18,022 bases of DNA from an uncultured Clostridia bacterium (GCA_937892135.1 CALAUK010000131.1:1-18022), one strand, 5' to 3'. Shown: positions 7,367 through 16,052, numbered from the stretch's first letter. The notes: generated from the letters alone by a model not told the origin. Program-made: numbers and translations.

Positions 7367-8550
7367 TATGGCCTTATTCCTTCCCATGTGTCTTGGTTGT
7401 ATATAACATCTGCCCCGTTTATTTTAGGCTCAACTTCTGTGTAGTATCTTTCGTTTCTTAGGGTGTTATAAATATCCTGCTTAACATCCTCGAAAGACTC
7501 ATAGAGTCTGTATTTATCAACAAGTAATATTATGTGATATCCGTTTTCTGTTTCAACCACTTCGGAAATCTCGCCTTTTTCAAGTGAAAATGCGGCGGTT
7601 TCAAATGCATAAAGCATCTCGCCTCTTCCGAATGTGTAGCCTGCGGGATATGCCATAAGACCGGGGTCTTCAGAATACTGATACATTAAATCATCAAAGC
7701 TGTACTTTCCTTTTCTTATATCCTCTAAAATTTTATTTGCAAATTCCTTTTTCTCAATTTTAACACTGTCTGCATAAGGATATCCTGTATCATCAACCGT
7801 GCGGATAAAGATTTGCTTTGCGGTAACCTTTTCAGAAAGATAGTTTTTACTGTTCTCCTTATAATAGTTATAAAGCTCTTCTTCTGTAACCTCGTCTGTC
7901 ATAATATCCAGAAGCTTTGACTTAACAGCAAAATTTTCCTGAATAGTACGGTAGGTTTCATAGCTTATTCCATAGCCTGATAAAAACTTTACAAAAGCAT
8001 CGTGTCCGCCAAAATTATTCTCATAAAGCTGAATTTTCTCTTCAAGCAAACGCTCCTCTGTAACAGATAAAGAAACAGAAAGCTCATCTGCAATCTGCTG
8101 TGTAACTGCCATCGCCACAGCCTCACGCTTAACATATTCTTTAAAATCTGCACTGTCTTCAGGTTTGACCGACTCTATTTCCATATTAAGCTTAAAATAA
8201 TTCATAAGCTCTGTAAAATAGTTTGTTCTTATTGGCTGACCATTAACTAAAAAGGCTATTTCACGGCTCATTATCTGATGAGAAGACTTGTCCATAATCT
8301 CTGCCGAAGAAGTTTCGTAATCATATGTAACAACCATATCAAGCTCTTCTGCCAGCTTCCTTAAGGGAACATAGGTGGTATTATTATAGATAAAATTATC
8401 TATATTAACATCTCTTCCCATTATTTTAATATTCATTTTTCCGCGCACAACTGAAATATTTTCAAATATGTCAACCGCAAATGTACATGTGCCGATTAAA
8501 AGCGCACACGATAAAAAGCCGATGACAAAATTTATAATCTTACTTTTCAT
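7366..8550 (-). CDS. secreted parvulin-type peptidyl-prolyl isomerase with N-terminal stalk domain
   Basis: This is a 394-residue secreted protein. Residues 1-25 form a signal peptide. Residues 35-87 look like the copper amine oxidase N-like (stalk) domain, with the hallmark NNTTYVPLRKLAEEL (56-70) and a closing beta strand. Residues 97-230 are helical and resemble the SurA/PrsA N-terminal chaperone region (VNGQPI at 102-107). Residues 242-345 form the PpiC-type rotamase domain (AKQIFIR; SFDDLMYQYSEDPG; GYTFGRGEM; ETENGYHIILL). It probably helps fold exported proteins outside the membrane, the role of PrsA in Gram-positives. Cys22 is preceded by IGT rather than a clear lipobox, so lipidation is uncertain. 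The SD AGGAGG lies seven bases before ATG. ung is coupled downstream. Confidence 0.88.
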   Translation of the reverse strand: MKSKIINFVIGFLSCALLIGTCTFAVDIFENISVVRGKMNIKIMGRDVNIDNFIYNNTTYVPLRKLAEELDMVVTYDYETSSAEIMDKSSHQIMSREIAFLVNGQPIRTNYFTELMNYFKLNMEIESVKPEDSADFKEYVKREAVAMAVTQQIADELSVSLSVTEERLLEEKIQLYENNFGGHDAFVKFLSGYGISYETYRTIQENFAVKSKLLDIMTDEVTEEELYNYYKENSKNYLSEKVTAKQIFIRTVDDTGYPYADSVKIEKKEFANKILEDIRKGKYSFDDLMYQYSEDPGLMAYPAGYTFGRGEMLYAFETAAFSLEKGEISEVVETENGYHIILLVDKYRLYESFEDVKQDIYNTLRNERYYTEVEPKINGADVIYNQDTWEGIRP

Positions 8551-8583
8551 ATTTTTTCCTCCTGAAAATCTGCATATATGTAC

Positions 8584-8592
8584 ATTATATCA
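8584..8592 (-). promoter_or_regulatory. extended -10 promoter of the prolyl isomerase-ung unit
   Basis: On the minus strand, TGATATAAT is a consensus extended -10 element, placed so that transcription would start near 8577, about 27 bases before the start codon. A TTGACA is present further upstream but 24 bp from TATAAT, too far for a standard pair, so the extended -10 probably carries the promoter. Confidence 0.6.
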
Positions 8593-9046
8593 TACATCTT
8601 TAAAAAAATAAAGTGTCAAATTTTGCAGAATTTGTTTTTTCTGCTTTTTTGCCTTAAAACAACATACGATAAAAATTTTTTCCATTTTTTATTTAATAAA
8701 AATGTAAAGACAAAAACTTGCTCTTTTTTAAATTATGTAAACTTTGCTCGTATGAAGATTTTTTATGCTTTTTTCTGTTTCAATGTGGAAAACTCAGTGG
8801 ATATGTGGTAAACTGCTCTTGTTTTTATCAAAATTATCCTCTTTTTATGTGGATAACTATATGAACAAGTGGATAACCTGCCATTTAATAATAATTTTGC
8901 AACTTTGTTATGTAAACTTAAATTTAGCAAATCAAATTGTTTTTCATGTCGAATTTTTGTTCATCTCTTCTTTTTTTACTAAAATATTTTTTTCTTCCTA
9001 ATCGTTTTTTTTTGCTTTTTAATGCTTTAAAAAAATGAAAAAAGTA
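8593..9046. other. AT-rich divergent intergenic region
   Basis: About 450 bases between the divergent prolyl isomerase and acyltransferase promoters have no convincing gene. The sequence is rich in T runs and poly-A/poly-T. Plus-strand open frames here encode Phe/Leu/Lys-rich low-complexity peptides without a ribosome binding site. The only structured signal seen is the run of DnaA-box-like 9-mers at 8784-8876. Confidence 0.7.
8784..8876 (-). repeat. cluster of five DnaA-box-like 9-mers in one orientation
   Basis: Read on the minus strand the 9-mers are TTTTCCACA (8784-8792), ATATCCACT (8796-8804), TTTACCACA (8804-8812), TTATCCACA (8848-8856, a perfect DnaA box) and TTATCCACT (8868-8876, one mismatch). 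All have the same orientation within 93 bases. The last two share the longer block GTGGATAAC on the plus strand, 20 bp apart. Binding by DnaA is inferred from the consensus TTATNCACA; another regulator with a similar direct repeat is possible. Confidence 0.55.
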
Positions 9047-9075
9047 TTGTTAAAACATTTCCCTTATGCTATACT
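9047..9075 (+). promoter_or_regulatory. predicted promoter of the acyltransferase-aminopeptidase unit
   Basis: TTGTTA (9047-9052) and TATACT (9070-9075) are 17 bp apart, and the -10 is preceded by TGC, making an extended -10. Transcription would start near 9082, about 30 bases before the ATG. Confidence 0.7.
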
Positions 9076-9111
9076 TATTGTATAGATTTTTATAACGAAA
9101 GGAGAGATAAA

Positions 9112-10188
9112 ATGTCTTTGCCTAAAAAAGAAACCCTGCGCATTGCTTATCTTGACATTTTAAAAATTCTTTCTATCTTTGCAGTTCTTATAATACATGC
9201 AAGCGTTGAGGGATTTTATTATCCTCCGTTCAGCGTTAAATATGTTTTTACTGTGATGCTTAGCTGCCTTTCACGTTTTGCTGTTCCCGTTTTTGTAATG
9301 TGCTCGGGAGCAGTGTTTCTTTCAAAAGAAAGAGAATTTACAATAAAGCAGATATTTTTTAAATACATTTTCAGAATAGTAGTAGTTTTAATTGTTACTT
9401 CCGTTTTTTATGAGTGCGTAACCATTTTGGAGGTTTATTTTAAAACAGGTGTTTTTGACTTGTTTTTAATTAAAAGAGGTATCTATAACCTTTTATCCTT
9501 CAACACGCATTTTCATTTGTACTATTTATATATAATGGTTTTGGTGTATGCCTTTGTTCCTCTTATAAGGACCTTTTTAAAGGCGTCGGACAAAAGCACG
9601 GATTTTTATTTGCTTGTTTTCTTATTTGTAACGGCAAATCTTCTTCCGACTTTGCGTTTCTTTTTCCCGTTTGACAGATATTTCGGAGGAATAACAACTC
9701 AATTTTCGCAAAACCTATCCTACGGAATGATTTCCTATTTCTTTTTAGGATATTTTCTTAATACATACACCTTAACAAAAAAGCAGACTTCCCTTGTTGT
9801 TCTGCTCGGCATTCTTGGCGGAGTGGCAACTTTTCTGCTTACTACAATCAATACAATTAAAACAGGCGTGCTTTGCGAGTTCTTTTTAAACAGCACCGCC
9901 GTTAATGTATATTTTATGGCAGCAGGGCTTTTTGCATTTATAAAAAGTGCTTTCAAAAAGCCTTTAAAAGATAAAACTTTAAATGTTTTATCCTTATTAT
10001 CCAAAAGCACATTTGTAACCTATCTTATACACCCGTTTTTTAATATCATATTCAAAAATCTGGGACTTAGTTTATCGGCATTTTCGCCCCTTTTGTCTCT
10101 TCCCGTTATGGTTTTAATAAACTTTGTGCTTTGCTTTTTTGTATACCTCGTACTTTCAAAGATACCACTTATAAAAAAATTCATATAA
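9112..10188 (+). CDS. acyltransferase 3 family integral membrane protein
   Basis: This 358-residue protein has about ten hydrophobic segments. The N-terminus carries the acyltransferase 3 (OafA/WecH/OpgC-type) signature: R10 and LDILKILSIFAVLIIHA, with the conserved His29 near the end of the first membrane helix. VFVMCSGAVFLS in the third segment and STFVTYLIHP near the C-terminus also fit the family. Members move acetyl or other acyl groups from the cytoplasm onto sugars, polysaccharides or wall polymers; the acceptor cannot be predicted here and no polysaccharide cluster adjoins it. AAGGAGAG lies seven bases before ATG. The aminopeptidase gene follows after a short gap with no terminator, so they may share a transcript. 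Confidence 0.87.
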   Translation: MSLPKKETLRIAYLDILKILSIFAVLIIHASVEGFYYPPFSVKYVFTVMLSCLSRFAVPVFVMCSGAVFLSKEREFTIKQIFFKYIFRIVVVLIVTSVFYECVTILEVYFKTGVFDLFLIKRGIYNLLSFNTHFHLYYLYIMVLVYAFVPLIRTFLKASDKSTDFYLLVFLFVTANLLPTLRFFFPFDRYFGGITTQFSQNLSYGMISYFFLGYFLNTYTLTKKQTSLVVLLGILGGVATFLLTTINTIKTGVLCEFFLNSTAVNVYFMAAGLFAFIKSAFKKPLKDKTLNVLSLLSKSTFVTYLIHPFFNIIFKNLGLSLSAFSPLLSLPVMVLINFVLCFFVYLVLSKIPLIKKFI

Positions 10189-10228
10189 GGGCAGAATAAA
10201 TATTATATTTTAGTAAAGGATGATAAAT

Positions 10229-11638
10229 ATGACAGACAAAGAACTATTTGAAAAATTAAGCTATTCTCCTGTTCATGCAAACGAGAATATCACAGATAAT
10301 CTCTTAAAGGAGGCTTTTGACTATGCAGAGGGATATAAAAGCTTTCTTGACAAAGCAAAAACAGAACGCGAATCCGTTTTGGAGGCTGTAAAGCTTGCAG
10401 AAGAAAACGGCTTTGAATGTATTGATAAAAAAGACAGCTTAAAGCCCGGCGATAAGGTTTATGCCGTAAACAACAAAAAAGGCGTTATCCTTGCAGTTAT
10501 CGGAAAAAAGAATATCTCCGAGGGCGTTAATATGGTCGGCTCTCATGTTGACTCTCCCCGCCTTGATTTAAAGCTTCGCCCCTTGTTTGAATCAGACAAT
10601 ATGGCTTGGTTTAAAACTCAGTACTACGGCGGAATAAAAAAATATCAGTGGCTTACTATTCCGCTTGCTATGCATGGTGTTGTGTGCAAGGCAGACGGAA
10701 GTGTGATTAATATTTCAGTCGGCGAAGATGAAAATGACCCCGTTTTCACTATTACAGACCTTTTGCCCCATCTTGCTCAGGAGCAGTCTTCTCAAACAGT
10801 AGCCAAGGCCTTTAATGCAGAAAACTTCCATATTCTTATCGGTTCAGTTGCCAAAGGCGATGACGAGATAAAAGAAAAGGTTAAATTTAATGTTCTTTAC
10901 TTGCTTAATGAAAAATACGGCATAACAGAAGAGGACTTCACAAGTGCGGAAATTGAATTTGTTCCCGCTATGAAAGCAAGAGACATCGGTTTTGACAGAG
11001 GAATGATTGGCGCATACGGTCAGGACGACAGAGTCTGCGCTTATGCGTCACTTAAAGCTATATTTGACTTAAAAGAAATACCCGACCTTACAAGCATCTC
11101 TCTTCTTGTTGACAAAGAGGAAATCGGCTCAATGGGTATGACAGGTATGCAGTCAAGATTTTTTGAACTTATGATGTCTCGCTTTATTACTCTTCAGGAG
11201 GGAAGCTGCGACTCATACAAGCTTAATTTCGCACTTTCAAACTCGTCTTGTCTGTCAGCAGATGTAGGCGCGGCTTTTGAGCCTAAATTTGCCGAGGTTC
11301 ACGACAAAGCAAACGCTGCGTTTGCAGGTTGCGGTGTTTTGGTTTGCAAATACACAGGAAGCCGCGGAAAATCAGGCTCTTCCGATGCAAATGCTGAGTT
11401 TGCGGCAAAAGTAAGAAGAATATTTAATAATGAAAAAGTTTTATGGCAAAACGGCGAGCTTGGAAAGGTTGATGTAGGCGGCGGCGGAACTATTGCACAG
11501 TATGTTGCAAATTTAGGATTAAATGTTATCGATTGCGGCACTCCAATCCTTGGTATGCACGCGCCCTATGAGGTTTCAAGCAAGTTTGACTGCTATATGA
11601 CATATAAGGCTTACAAAGCATTTTTTGAAAATAACTGA
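10229..11638 (+). CDS. apeA: M18 family metalloaminopeptidase
   Basis: This is a 469-residue cytoplasmic zinc aminopeptidase of the aspartyl aminopeptidase family. The metal-site motifs are in order: GSHVDSPR (His106), YGQDDRVC (Asp266/267), VDKEEIGS (Glu297/298), SADVG (Asp345) and MHAPYE (His444). It would trim N-terminal residues from peptides, contributing to peptide turnover. A nearer-upstream ATG three codons earlier is possible, but AAAGGA overlaps it and is spaced eight bases from the ATG used here. The gene follows the acyltransferase by about 40 bases. No functional link between them is evident. Confidence 0.93.
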   Translation: MTDKELFEKLSYSPVHANENITDNLLKEAFDYAEGYKSFLDKAKTERESVLEAVKLAEENGFECIDKKDSLKPGDKVYAVNNKKGVILAVIGKKNISEGVNMVGSHVDSPRLDLKLRPLFESDNMAWFKTQYYGGIKKYQWLTIPLAMHGVVCKADGSVINISVGEDENDPVFTITDLLPHLAQEQSSQTVAKAFNAENFHILIGSVAKGDDEIKEKVKFNVLYLLNEKYGITEEDFTSAEIEFVPAMKARDIGFDRGMIGAYGQDDRVCAYASLKAIFDLKEIPDLTSISLLVDKEEIGSMGMTGMQSRFFELMMSRFITLQEGSCDSYKLNFALSNSSCLSADVGAAFEPKFAEVHDKANAAFAGCGVLVCKYTGSRGKSGSSDANAEFAAKVRRIFNNEKVLWQNGELGKVDVGGGGTIAQYVANLGLNVIDCGTPILGMHAPYEVSSKFDCYMTYKAYKAFFENN

Positions 11639-11642
11639 GTTT

Positions 11643-11680
11643 TTTATGCGCCCTGTCTGCTCACGGCAGGAGCGCATAAA
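11643..11680 (+). terminator. hairpin after the aminopeptidase gene, probable terminator
   Basis: TTTATGCGC pairs with GCGCATAAA (11643-11651 with 11672-11680), and an inner CCTG/CAGG stem lies above a one-base bulge. It begins just after the stop codon. The downstream tail is TTTTAATTATTTT rather than an uninterrupted U-tract, so it may be a partial terminator allowing some read-through into malQ. No clear promoter was found between the hairpin and malQ. Confidence 0.65.
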
Positions 11681-11718
11681 TTTTAATTATTTTAAGTGGG
11701 CAGAAAGGTAAGAAAACA

Positions 11719-13167
11719 ATGAGCCGAACAAGCGGTGTTTTAATGCATATATCTTCCCTTTTCGGAGACTACTCCTGCGGAAGTTTTGGCGAAGAGGCAA
11801 AGTATTTTGTTGATTTTTTAGCCGACTGCGGTTTTAGCTGGTGGCAGGTTTTGCCCTTTTGTCTTGTTGACGAATGTAATTCCCCATATAAATCCTACTC
11901 AGCTTTTGCAGGCAATCCATATTTTATAGACTTAAGTGAACTTAATAAAAAAGGTCTTATTACAGAAGAAGAGCTTTTATCAGCGAAGCAGCAAACCCCA
12001 TATTCCTGCGAATACACACGCCTTTATCATACAAGATATCCTATTCTTATGGAAGCCTCCAAAAGAACCTCGGAAAGAGACAAAATAGAAAAATTTATAT
12101 CAGAAAATCCTTATCTTGATAAGTTCTGCACATTTATGGCACTCAAAGAGGCAAACAACCAAAAACCATGGAATGAATGGGAAAATCACGCTCCTGATTC
12201 CGACACATTGTTTATGTGGAAATTTATTCAGTATGAGTTTTTCGCACAGTGGTCAGAAATTAAAGAATATGCAAATTCAAAGGGCATAAAAATAATAGGC
12301 GATATCCCGATATATGTGTCTTTCGACAGCGCAGATGTATGGTCAAACAAAGAGCTTTTTGACCTTGACGAAGATTTTACTCCCCTCCACGTTGCAGGCG
12401 TTCCGCCTGACTATTTTTCAGAGGACGGTCAGCTTTGGGGAAACCCCTTATATAAGTGGGACATTATGAAAAAAGATGGTTTTTCATGGTGGAAAGACAG
12501 GCTTTCTCATGCATTTAAAATGTTTGATTCCGTAAGAATTGACCACTTCAGAGGTCTTGAATCATACTGGAGTGTTGAAAGAGATAAAAAAACAGCAAGA
12601 GAAGGAAAATGGGAAAAAGGTCCGGGAAAAGATTTTATAGATATGATTCATTCTTCTTTCCCCGATAATATGGTTATTGCCGAAGATTTGGGAGAGATAA
12701 CCGAAGAAGTAAATGAGCTTGTAAAATACAGCGGTTTCCCCGGAATGAAAGTTTTCCAGTTTGGCTTTTTCGGTGATTATAATAACACCCATCAACCCCA
12801 TAACTATCCTGAAAACTGCATTGCTTATACAGGAACTCACGATAATAATACGCTCTTAGGCTATGTTTGGGAGCTTGGTGAAAACGAAAGAAAGAATATG
12901 CTTTCCTACTGCGGCTACGATAATCCCGACTGGAACAATGGTTATGATAATATATTAAAAACAATGTTTCAAAGCCATGCAAAAACAGTTATTCTTCCCA
13001 TTCAGGATGTTTTAGGCTACGGCTCAGACACACGCCTTAATATCCCCGGAAAGCCGGATGGGAACTGGCAATTTCGAATAACAAAAGAGCACCTCGATGC
13101 TATAAATAAAGAGAAATACAGAAAACTAAATTACATTTACGGAAGAAAAAAGCCTGTGTCAAACTGA
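11719..13167 (+). CDS. malQ: 4-alpha-glucanotransferase (GH77, amylomaltase)
   Basis: This 482-residue cytoplasmic enzyme transfers alpha-1,4-glucan segments between maltodextrins (disproportionation) and is used in glycogen and maltodextrin metabolism. GH77 motifs are intact: the opening RTSGVLMHISSL, the substrate loop SPYKSYSAFAGNPYFIDL (55-72), DIPIYV, and the catalytic residues Asp275 in RIDHFRG (nucleophile), Glu322 in AEDLGEI (acid/base) and Asp375 in TGTHDNNT. The length is typical of the short bacterial form. AAAGG lies ten bases upstream of ATG. No other glycogen or maltose genes are in the window. The stop codon lies inside the downstream terminator stem. Confidence 0.95.
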   Translation: MSRTSGVLMHISSLFGDYSCGSFGEEAKYFVDFLADCGFSWWQVLPFCLVDECNSPYKSYSAFAGNPYFIDLSELNKKGLITEEELLSAKQQTPYSCEYTRLYHTRYPILMEASKRTSERDKIEKFISENPYLDKFCTFMALKEANNQKPWNEWENHAPDSDTLFMWKFIQYEFFAQWSEIKEYANSKGIKIIGDIPIYVSFDSADVWSNKELFDLDEDFTPLHVAGVPPDYFSEDGQLWGNPLYKWDIMKKDGFSWWKDRLSHAFKMFDSVRIDHFRGLESYWSVERDKKTAREGKWEKGPGKDFIDMIHSSFPDNMVIAEDLGEITEEVNELVKYSGFPGMKVFQFGFFGDYNNTHQPHNYPENCIAYTGTHDNNTLLGYVWELGENERKNMLSYCGYDNPDWNNGYDNILKTMFQSHAKTVILPIQDVLGYGSDTRLNIPGKPDGNWQFRITKEHLDAINKEKYRKLNYIYGRKKPVSN

Positions 13168-13179
13168 CACAGGCTTTTT
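13147..13179. terminator. bidirectional terminator between malQ and the large SLH gene
   Basis: A perfect 15-bp stem pairs 13147-13161 with 13165-13179 (core GCCTGTGTCA/TGACACAGGC) around an AAC loop. An A run on the left and a T run on the right give a U-tract on either strand. It serves convergent genes: malQ ends within it (TGA at 13165-13167) and the minus-strand SLH gene ends eight bases beyond it. Confidence 0.93.
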
Positions 13180-13186
13180 ATATGTT

Positions 13187-16030
13187 TTAAATATCGCCGG
13201 TATAAATAACTATAAGCTTTAATTTGTTTGTATAAGCATGAGCGAAAATCAAAGATGCCGAATCATCTTTAACATCTTCAAACGAAACAATAGACTCCCA
13301 TGTAGGATTCTCTATTTTCGGTTCGTTGCCTTCTTTAACAACAATTCTGTATATTATAACACTGTCGTTCTTTGCATAACCTTCTTTATTTGTCTCGTCT
13401 AATGTGTAAGTTGTATTTTCACCATCTGTAACAGTCTCGACCTCTTCAGGCGCAATCATAATAAGCGCATCACTCTTTGAAGCTACTGTACCTAAAATAG
13501 TCTTGAACTTATAGTCTCCATTGTAGATAGTTGAATCGTGTTTTGATTCAGGAACGAGATTGCTTAAATCCGCTTCCACTCTTATCTGATTTACAAATCC
13601 GTCTCCGTCATAACCAAATCTTACAACATCACCCACGGAAACATCTTCAAAGGTTGAAGAAGCATTTATTGTGTAATATTCTTTTATATAACTTCCCTCA
13701 GCCACTTCAAGCATATAACAACTGTTTCCGCTTTCGGGATTTATAGCGTTCATCTTTCCTAAAACAACAGCAATCGGAGTTTCTGCATTAATTGGCTTTG
13801 AAGTATCAACACCATACACCAATAAAACAGATGCAACACCCGAGGGGCTTATATTATAAGCCTCGATATTATATGAAGATGCGTTTGTGAAAAGTGACAA
13901 GCCGGTATATTTTTTGTATCCCTTTGTTTCGTTTCTGTTATCAGGCACTACCAAAACCTTAGTCGACGCATTTGCAAATATTTCATTTCCGAAATTACCG
14001 CTTCCGCTGTATCGAAGAGCAGTTACCTGTGAGCCCATAATAAGGTCACCATTTTCTGCACTCTTTCCAAGCTTGATGTTACCGCTGCCATCTGTTGAAA
14101 GAATTGTAAGATTTGAAATCTCACCATTTGAATTTCTTACATATCTTACAAGCTGTGACTTTTCAGCATTTGCTGTGCCATCTCTCTCATTTGAATCAAG
14201 TCTTGAAGCAATATTTTCAATAGCAGCGATCACATCGTCTGCACTGGTAACAATTCTGCCGTTAATTTTTGCATTGTCTGCAAAATCCATTCTCTCAGGA
14301 GTAGTAGATGAGCCTGTCAAAGGAAGTATCTTAACTGTTGCAACATCACTTGCAGCGCCTGTAAGAGCACCAATAGTAATGTAGCCATACTCACCCTCTG
14401 CCTCAGCAGTTATTTTCACCGCGGCAATTCTTTCCTTATAGTCTAAGTAATATGTTCCGCTTGTTCCGATATCCAACGAAACCTTACCTGTATCAATAAG
14501 CTCAGCCAGTTCTTTTGTAACCTTATATTCTTTTCTGCCTATAGTATAAAGGTGCTGACTTCCTGACTTTTGGGTTATCTTTCCTGTTACAGTATCTGAT
14601 ATAGCCGCCTTACAGATAAACATTGTCTGGTCTTTGCTCTTTGCAACAGACAACACGCTCATTGTCTTAAGGTTTTCTACTTTTACATCGCCGCCTGTTT
14701 TTGAATCCTCTATCATTATTGTAAGAGATTCATCCAGCTGGTCAAGACAAACGCTCTTTCCTGTATTGTAATAATCATACACAATATAATTGTTGGAAGC
14801 TATTGAGTCTTTTGTTAAAACAGGACTTTTTACTACATATGTTTCATAGTCTTCAATAAATATTGCATCATACGAAGAGTCTCCGTCAGAATCAAGAAGC
14901 TTTACAGAGCCGTAAATAAAGTCCTCGCTTGCAGGGTCAAGCCACAAAGAAAGGTCTCTTTCATCAGAATCTCCGGAATTTTTATAATCGTAAACCATTC
15001 CGTTATACACAAGCTGTGCAGTGTTTGAAATATTAACCTTCTCACTTCTTGTGCTTGTAGCTACATGATACTCTAACTTAAGATTGTCAAAAGTTTCAAT
15101 ATCGTCGCTTTCAATCGTTATTTCCTTATTTTTATTGCTGCTTGTGTTAAGAGAAACCAAAATATTATTTCCCTCATCATCAGTTTTGTAATATCCTGAA
15201 ATATAATAGCCCATGTAGTTTTTAAAAGTAGCAGTAGTTTCGATATCCCCATAGGATACAACAAGCTTTTCTGTGCCTTTCTCTAAAAGAATTTCACCTT
15301 TTTTTATGCCTGTTACATCTGAATTTATCGTAACACTTCCGTCTACATTTGTAAGCATATAGTTTTTAAACTCTTTAATTCCAAGCATATCATTTAAAAG
15401 AGTTTTCTTCTTGCTTGAACCGGGGTCTAGCATTTCAACCTCAAGTGCATTGTAAACAATCTGTGCCACAATGCCTCTTGATGCGGGCAAATCAGTCGGA
15501 GAAAGCGCTGCATTTTTGGTAAGACCCAAATCAGATGCTGTTTCAACATATCCCTTAGGCCAGCCGCCCTTTTCCTCCGCAGTCTGTATGTAACCTAATG
15601 TGCACACAACCATCTTCAATGCCTGTTCATAGGTAACCGGTGAATTGGGCGCAAATGTGTTATCTCCCATTCCCTTTATAATTTCCTTATCGTAAGCAAA
15701 TTTAACATAGCCGCTTCCCCAGTGAGCTGTGCCATCAGGATTTTTCATATCTGTAAATATATCAGATATATCAATATTTGACACATACTTTTCCATGCCC
15801 ATCGCTCTTGTTATCACAGCAGCAAACTCTGCTCTTGTGATAGTATTATCGGGCTTAAATGAACCATCCTCATATCCTGCAAGCAGGCCTAAGGACACCA
15901 AAGAAGATATGGATTTGCCGTATTTATGAGAGTCATCTACATCTGTAAATGCATATGTCCCCGCAACCAAAAAAGGCATAACCATTGTAAGCACAATAAA
16001 TACGCAAAAAAGCTTCTTTAAAACCTTCAT
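13187..16030 (-). CDS. large S-layer homology domain surface protein
   Basis: This is a 947-residue secreted protein. Residues 1-27 form a signal peptide ending near AGTYA. Three SLH-type modules follow: about 28-79 (FTDVDDSHKYGKSI, then FKPDNTITRAEFAAVITRA), 91-147 (GMGDNTFAPNSPVTYEQALKMVV) and a more divergent one at 156-197. SLH triplets normally hold proteins on pyruvylated secondary wall polymers. The remaining 750 residues are beta-rich, Ser/Thr/Asp/Asn-rich and cysteine-poor, with no domain I recognise, no catalytic motif and no sorting signal. A structural or stalk-like surface role is inferred, possibly as a main S-layer component. AGGAGG lies eight bases before ATG. The gene is divergent from a second SLH gene. 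Confidence 0.88.
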   Translation of the reverse strand: MKVLKKLFCVFIVLTMVMPFLVAGTYAFTDVDDSHKYGKSISSLVSLGLLAGYEDGSFKPDNTITRAEFAAVITRAMGMEKYVSNIDISDIFTDMKNPDGTAHWGSGYVKFAYDKEIIKGMGDNTFAPNSPVTYEQALKMVVCTLGYIQTAEEKGGWPKGYVETASDLGLTKNAALSPTDLPASRGIVAQIVYNALEVEMLDPGSSKKKTLLNDMLGIKEFKNYMLTNVDGSVTINSDVTGIKKGEILLEKGTEKLVVSYGDIETTATFKNYMGYYISGYYKTDDEGNNILVSLNTSSNKNKEITIESDDIETFDNLKLEYHVATSTRSEKVNISNTAQLVYNGMVYDYKNSGDSDERDLSLWLDPASEDFIYGSVKLLDSDGDSSYDAIFIEDYETYVVKSPVLTKDSIASNNYIVYDYYNTGKSVCLDQLDESLTIMIEDSKTGGDVKVENLKTMSVLSVAKSKDQTMFICKAAISDTVTGKITQKSGSQHLYTIGRKEYKVTKELAELIDTGKVSLDIGTSGTYYLDYKERIAAVKITAEAEGEYGYITIGALTGAASDVATVKILPLTGSSTTPERMDFADNAKINGRIVTSADDVIAAIENIASRLDSNERDGTANAEKSQLVRYVRNSNGEISNLTILSTDGSGNIKLGKSAENGDLIMGSQVTALRYSGSGNFGNEIFANASTKVLVVPDNRNETKGYKKYTGLSLFTNASSYNIEAYNISPSGVASVLLVYGVDTSKPINAETPIAVVLGKMNAINPESGNSCYMLEVAEGSYIKEYYTINASSTFEDVSVGDVVRFGYDGDGFVNQIRVEADLSNLVPESKHDSTIYNGDYKFKTILGTVASKSDALIMIAPEEVETVTDGENTTYTLDETNKEGYAKNDSVIIYRIVVKEGNEPKIENPTWESIVSFEDVKDDSASLIFAHAYTNKLKLIVIYTGDI

Positions 16031-16052
16031 CTTTTGTACCTCCTCTTAACAT

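Noticed and set aside
7367..7387. Longer ung start seven codons upstream
   Set aside because: It lacks an SD, sits inside the preceding gene, and adds residues outside the normal family length.
8485..8487. Lipoprotein cleavage at Cys22 of the prolyl isomerase
   Set aside because: The preceding residues IGT do not form a convincing lipobox, so an ordinary signal peptide was preferred.
8578..9001. Two plus-strand open frames of 77-78 codons in the AT-rich gap
   Set aside because: They encode Phe/Leu/Lys/Asn-rich low-complexity peptides, lack ribosome binding sites and overlap each other. They look like chance frames in T-rich DNA.
8551..9111. Full chromosomal replication origin (oriC) at the divergent gap
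   Set aside because: Box cluster, AT-richness and divergent genes fit, but only one box is perfect, no origin-linked gene is nearby, minus-strand genes recur on the right side, and sampled G/C counts gave no clear skew switch. Kept only as a DnaA-box finding.
13887..14384. 165-codon plus-strand open frame within the large SLH gene
   Set aside because: It is a shadow of the reading frame on the other strand with no family resemblance and no start signals.
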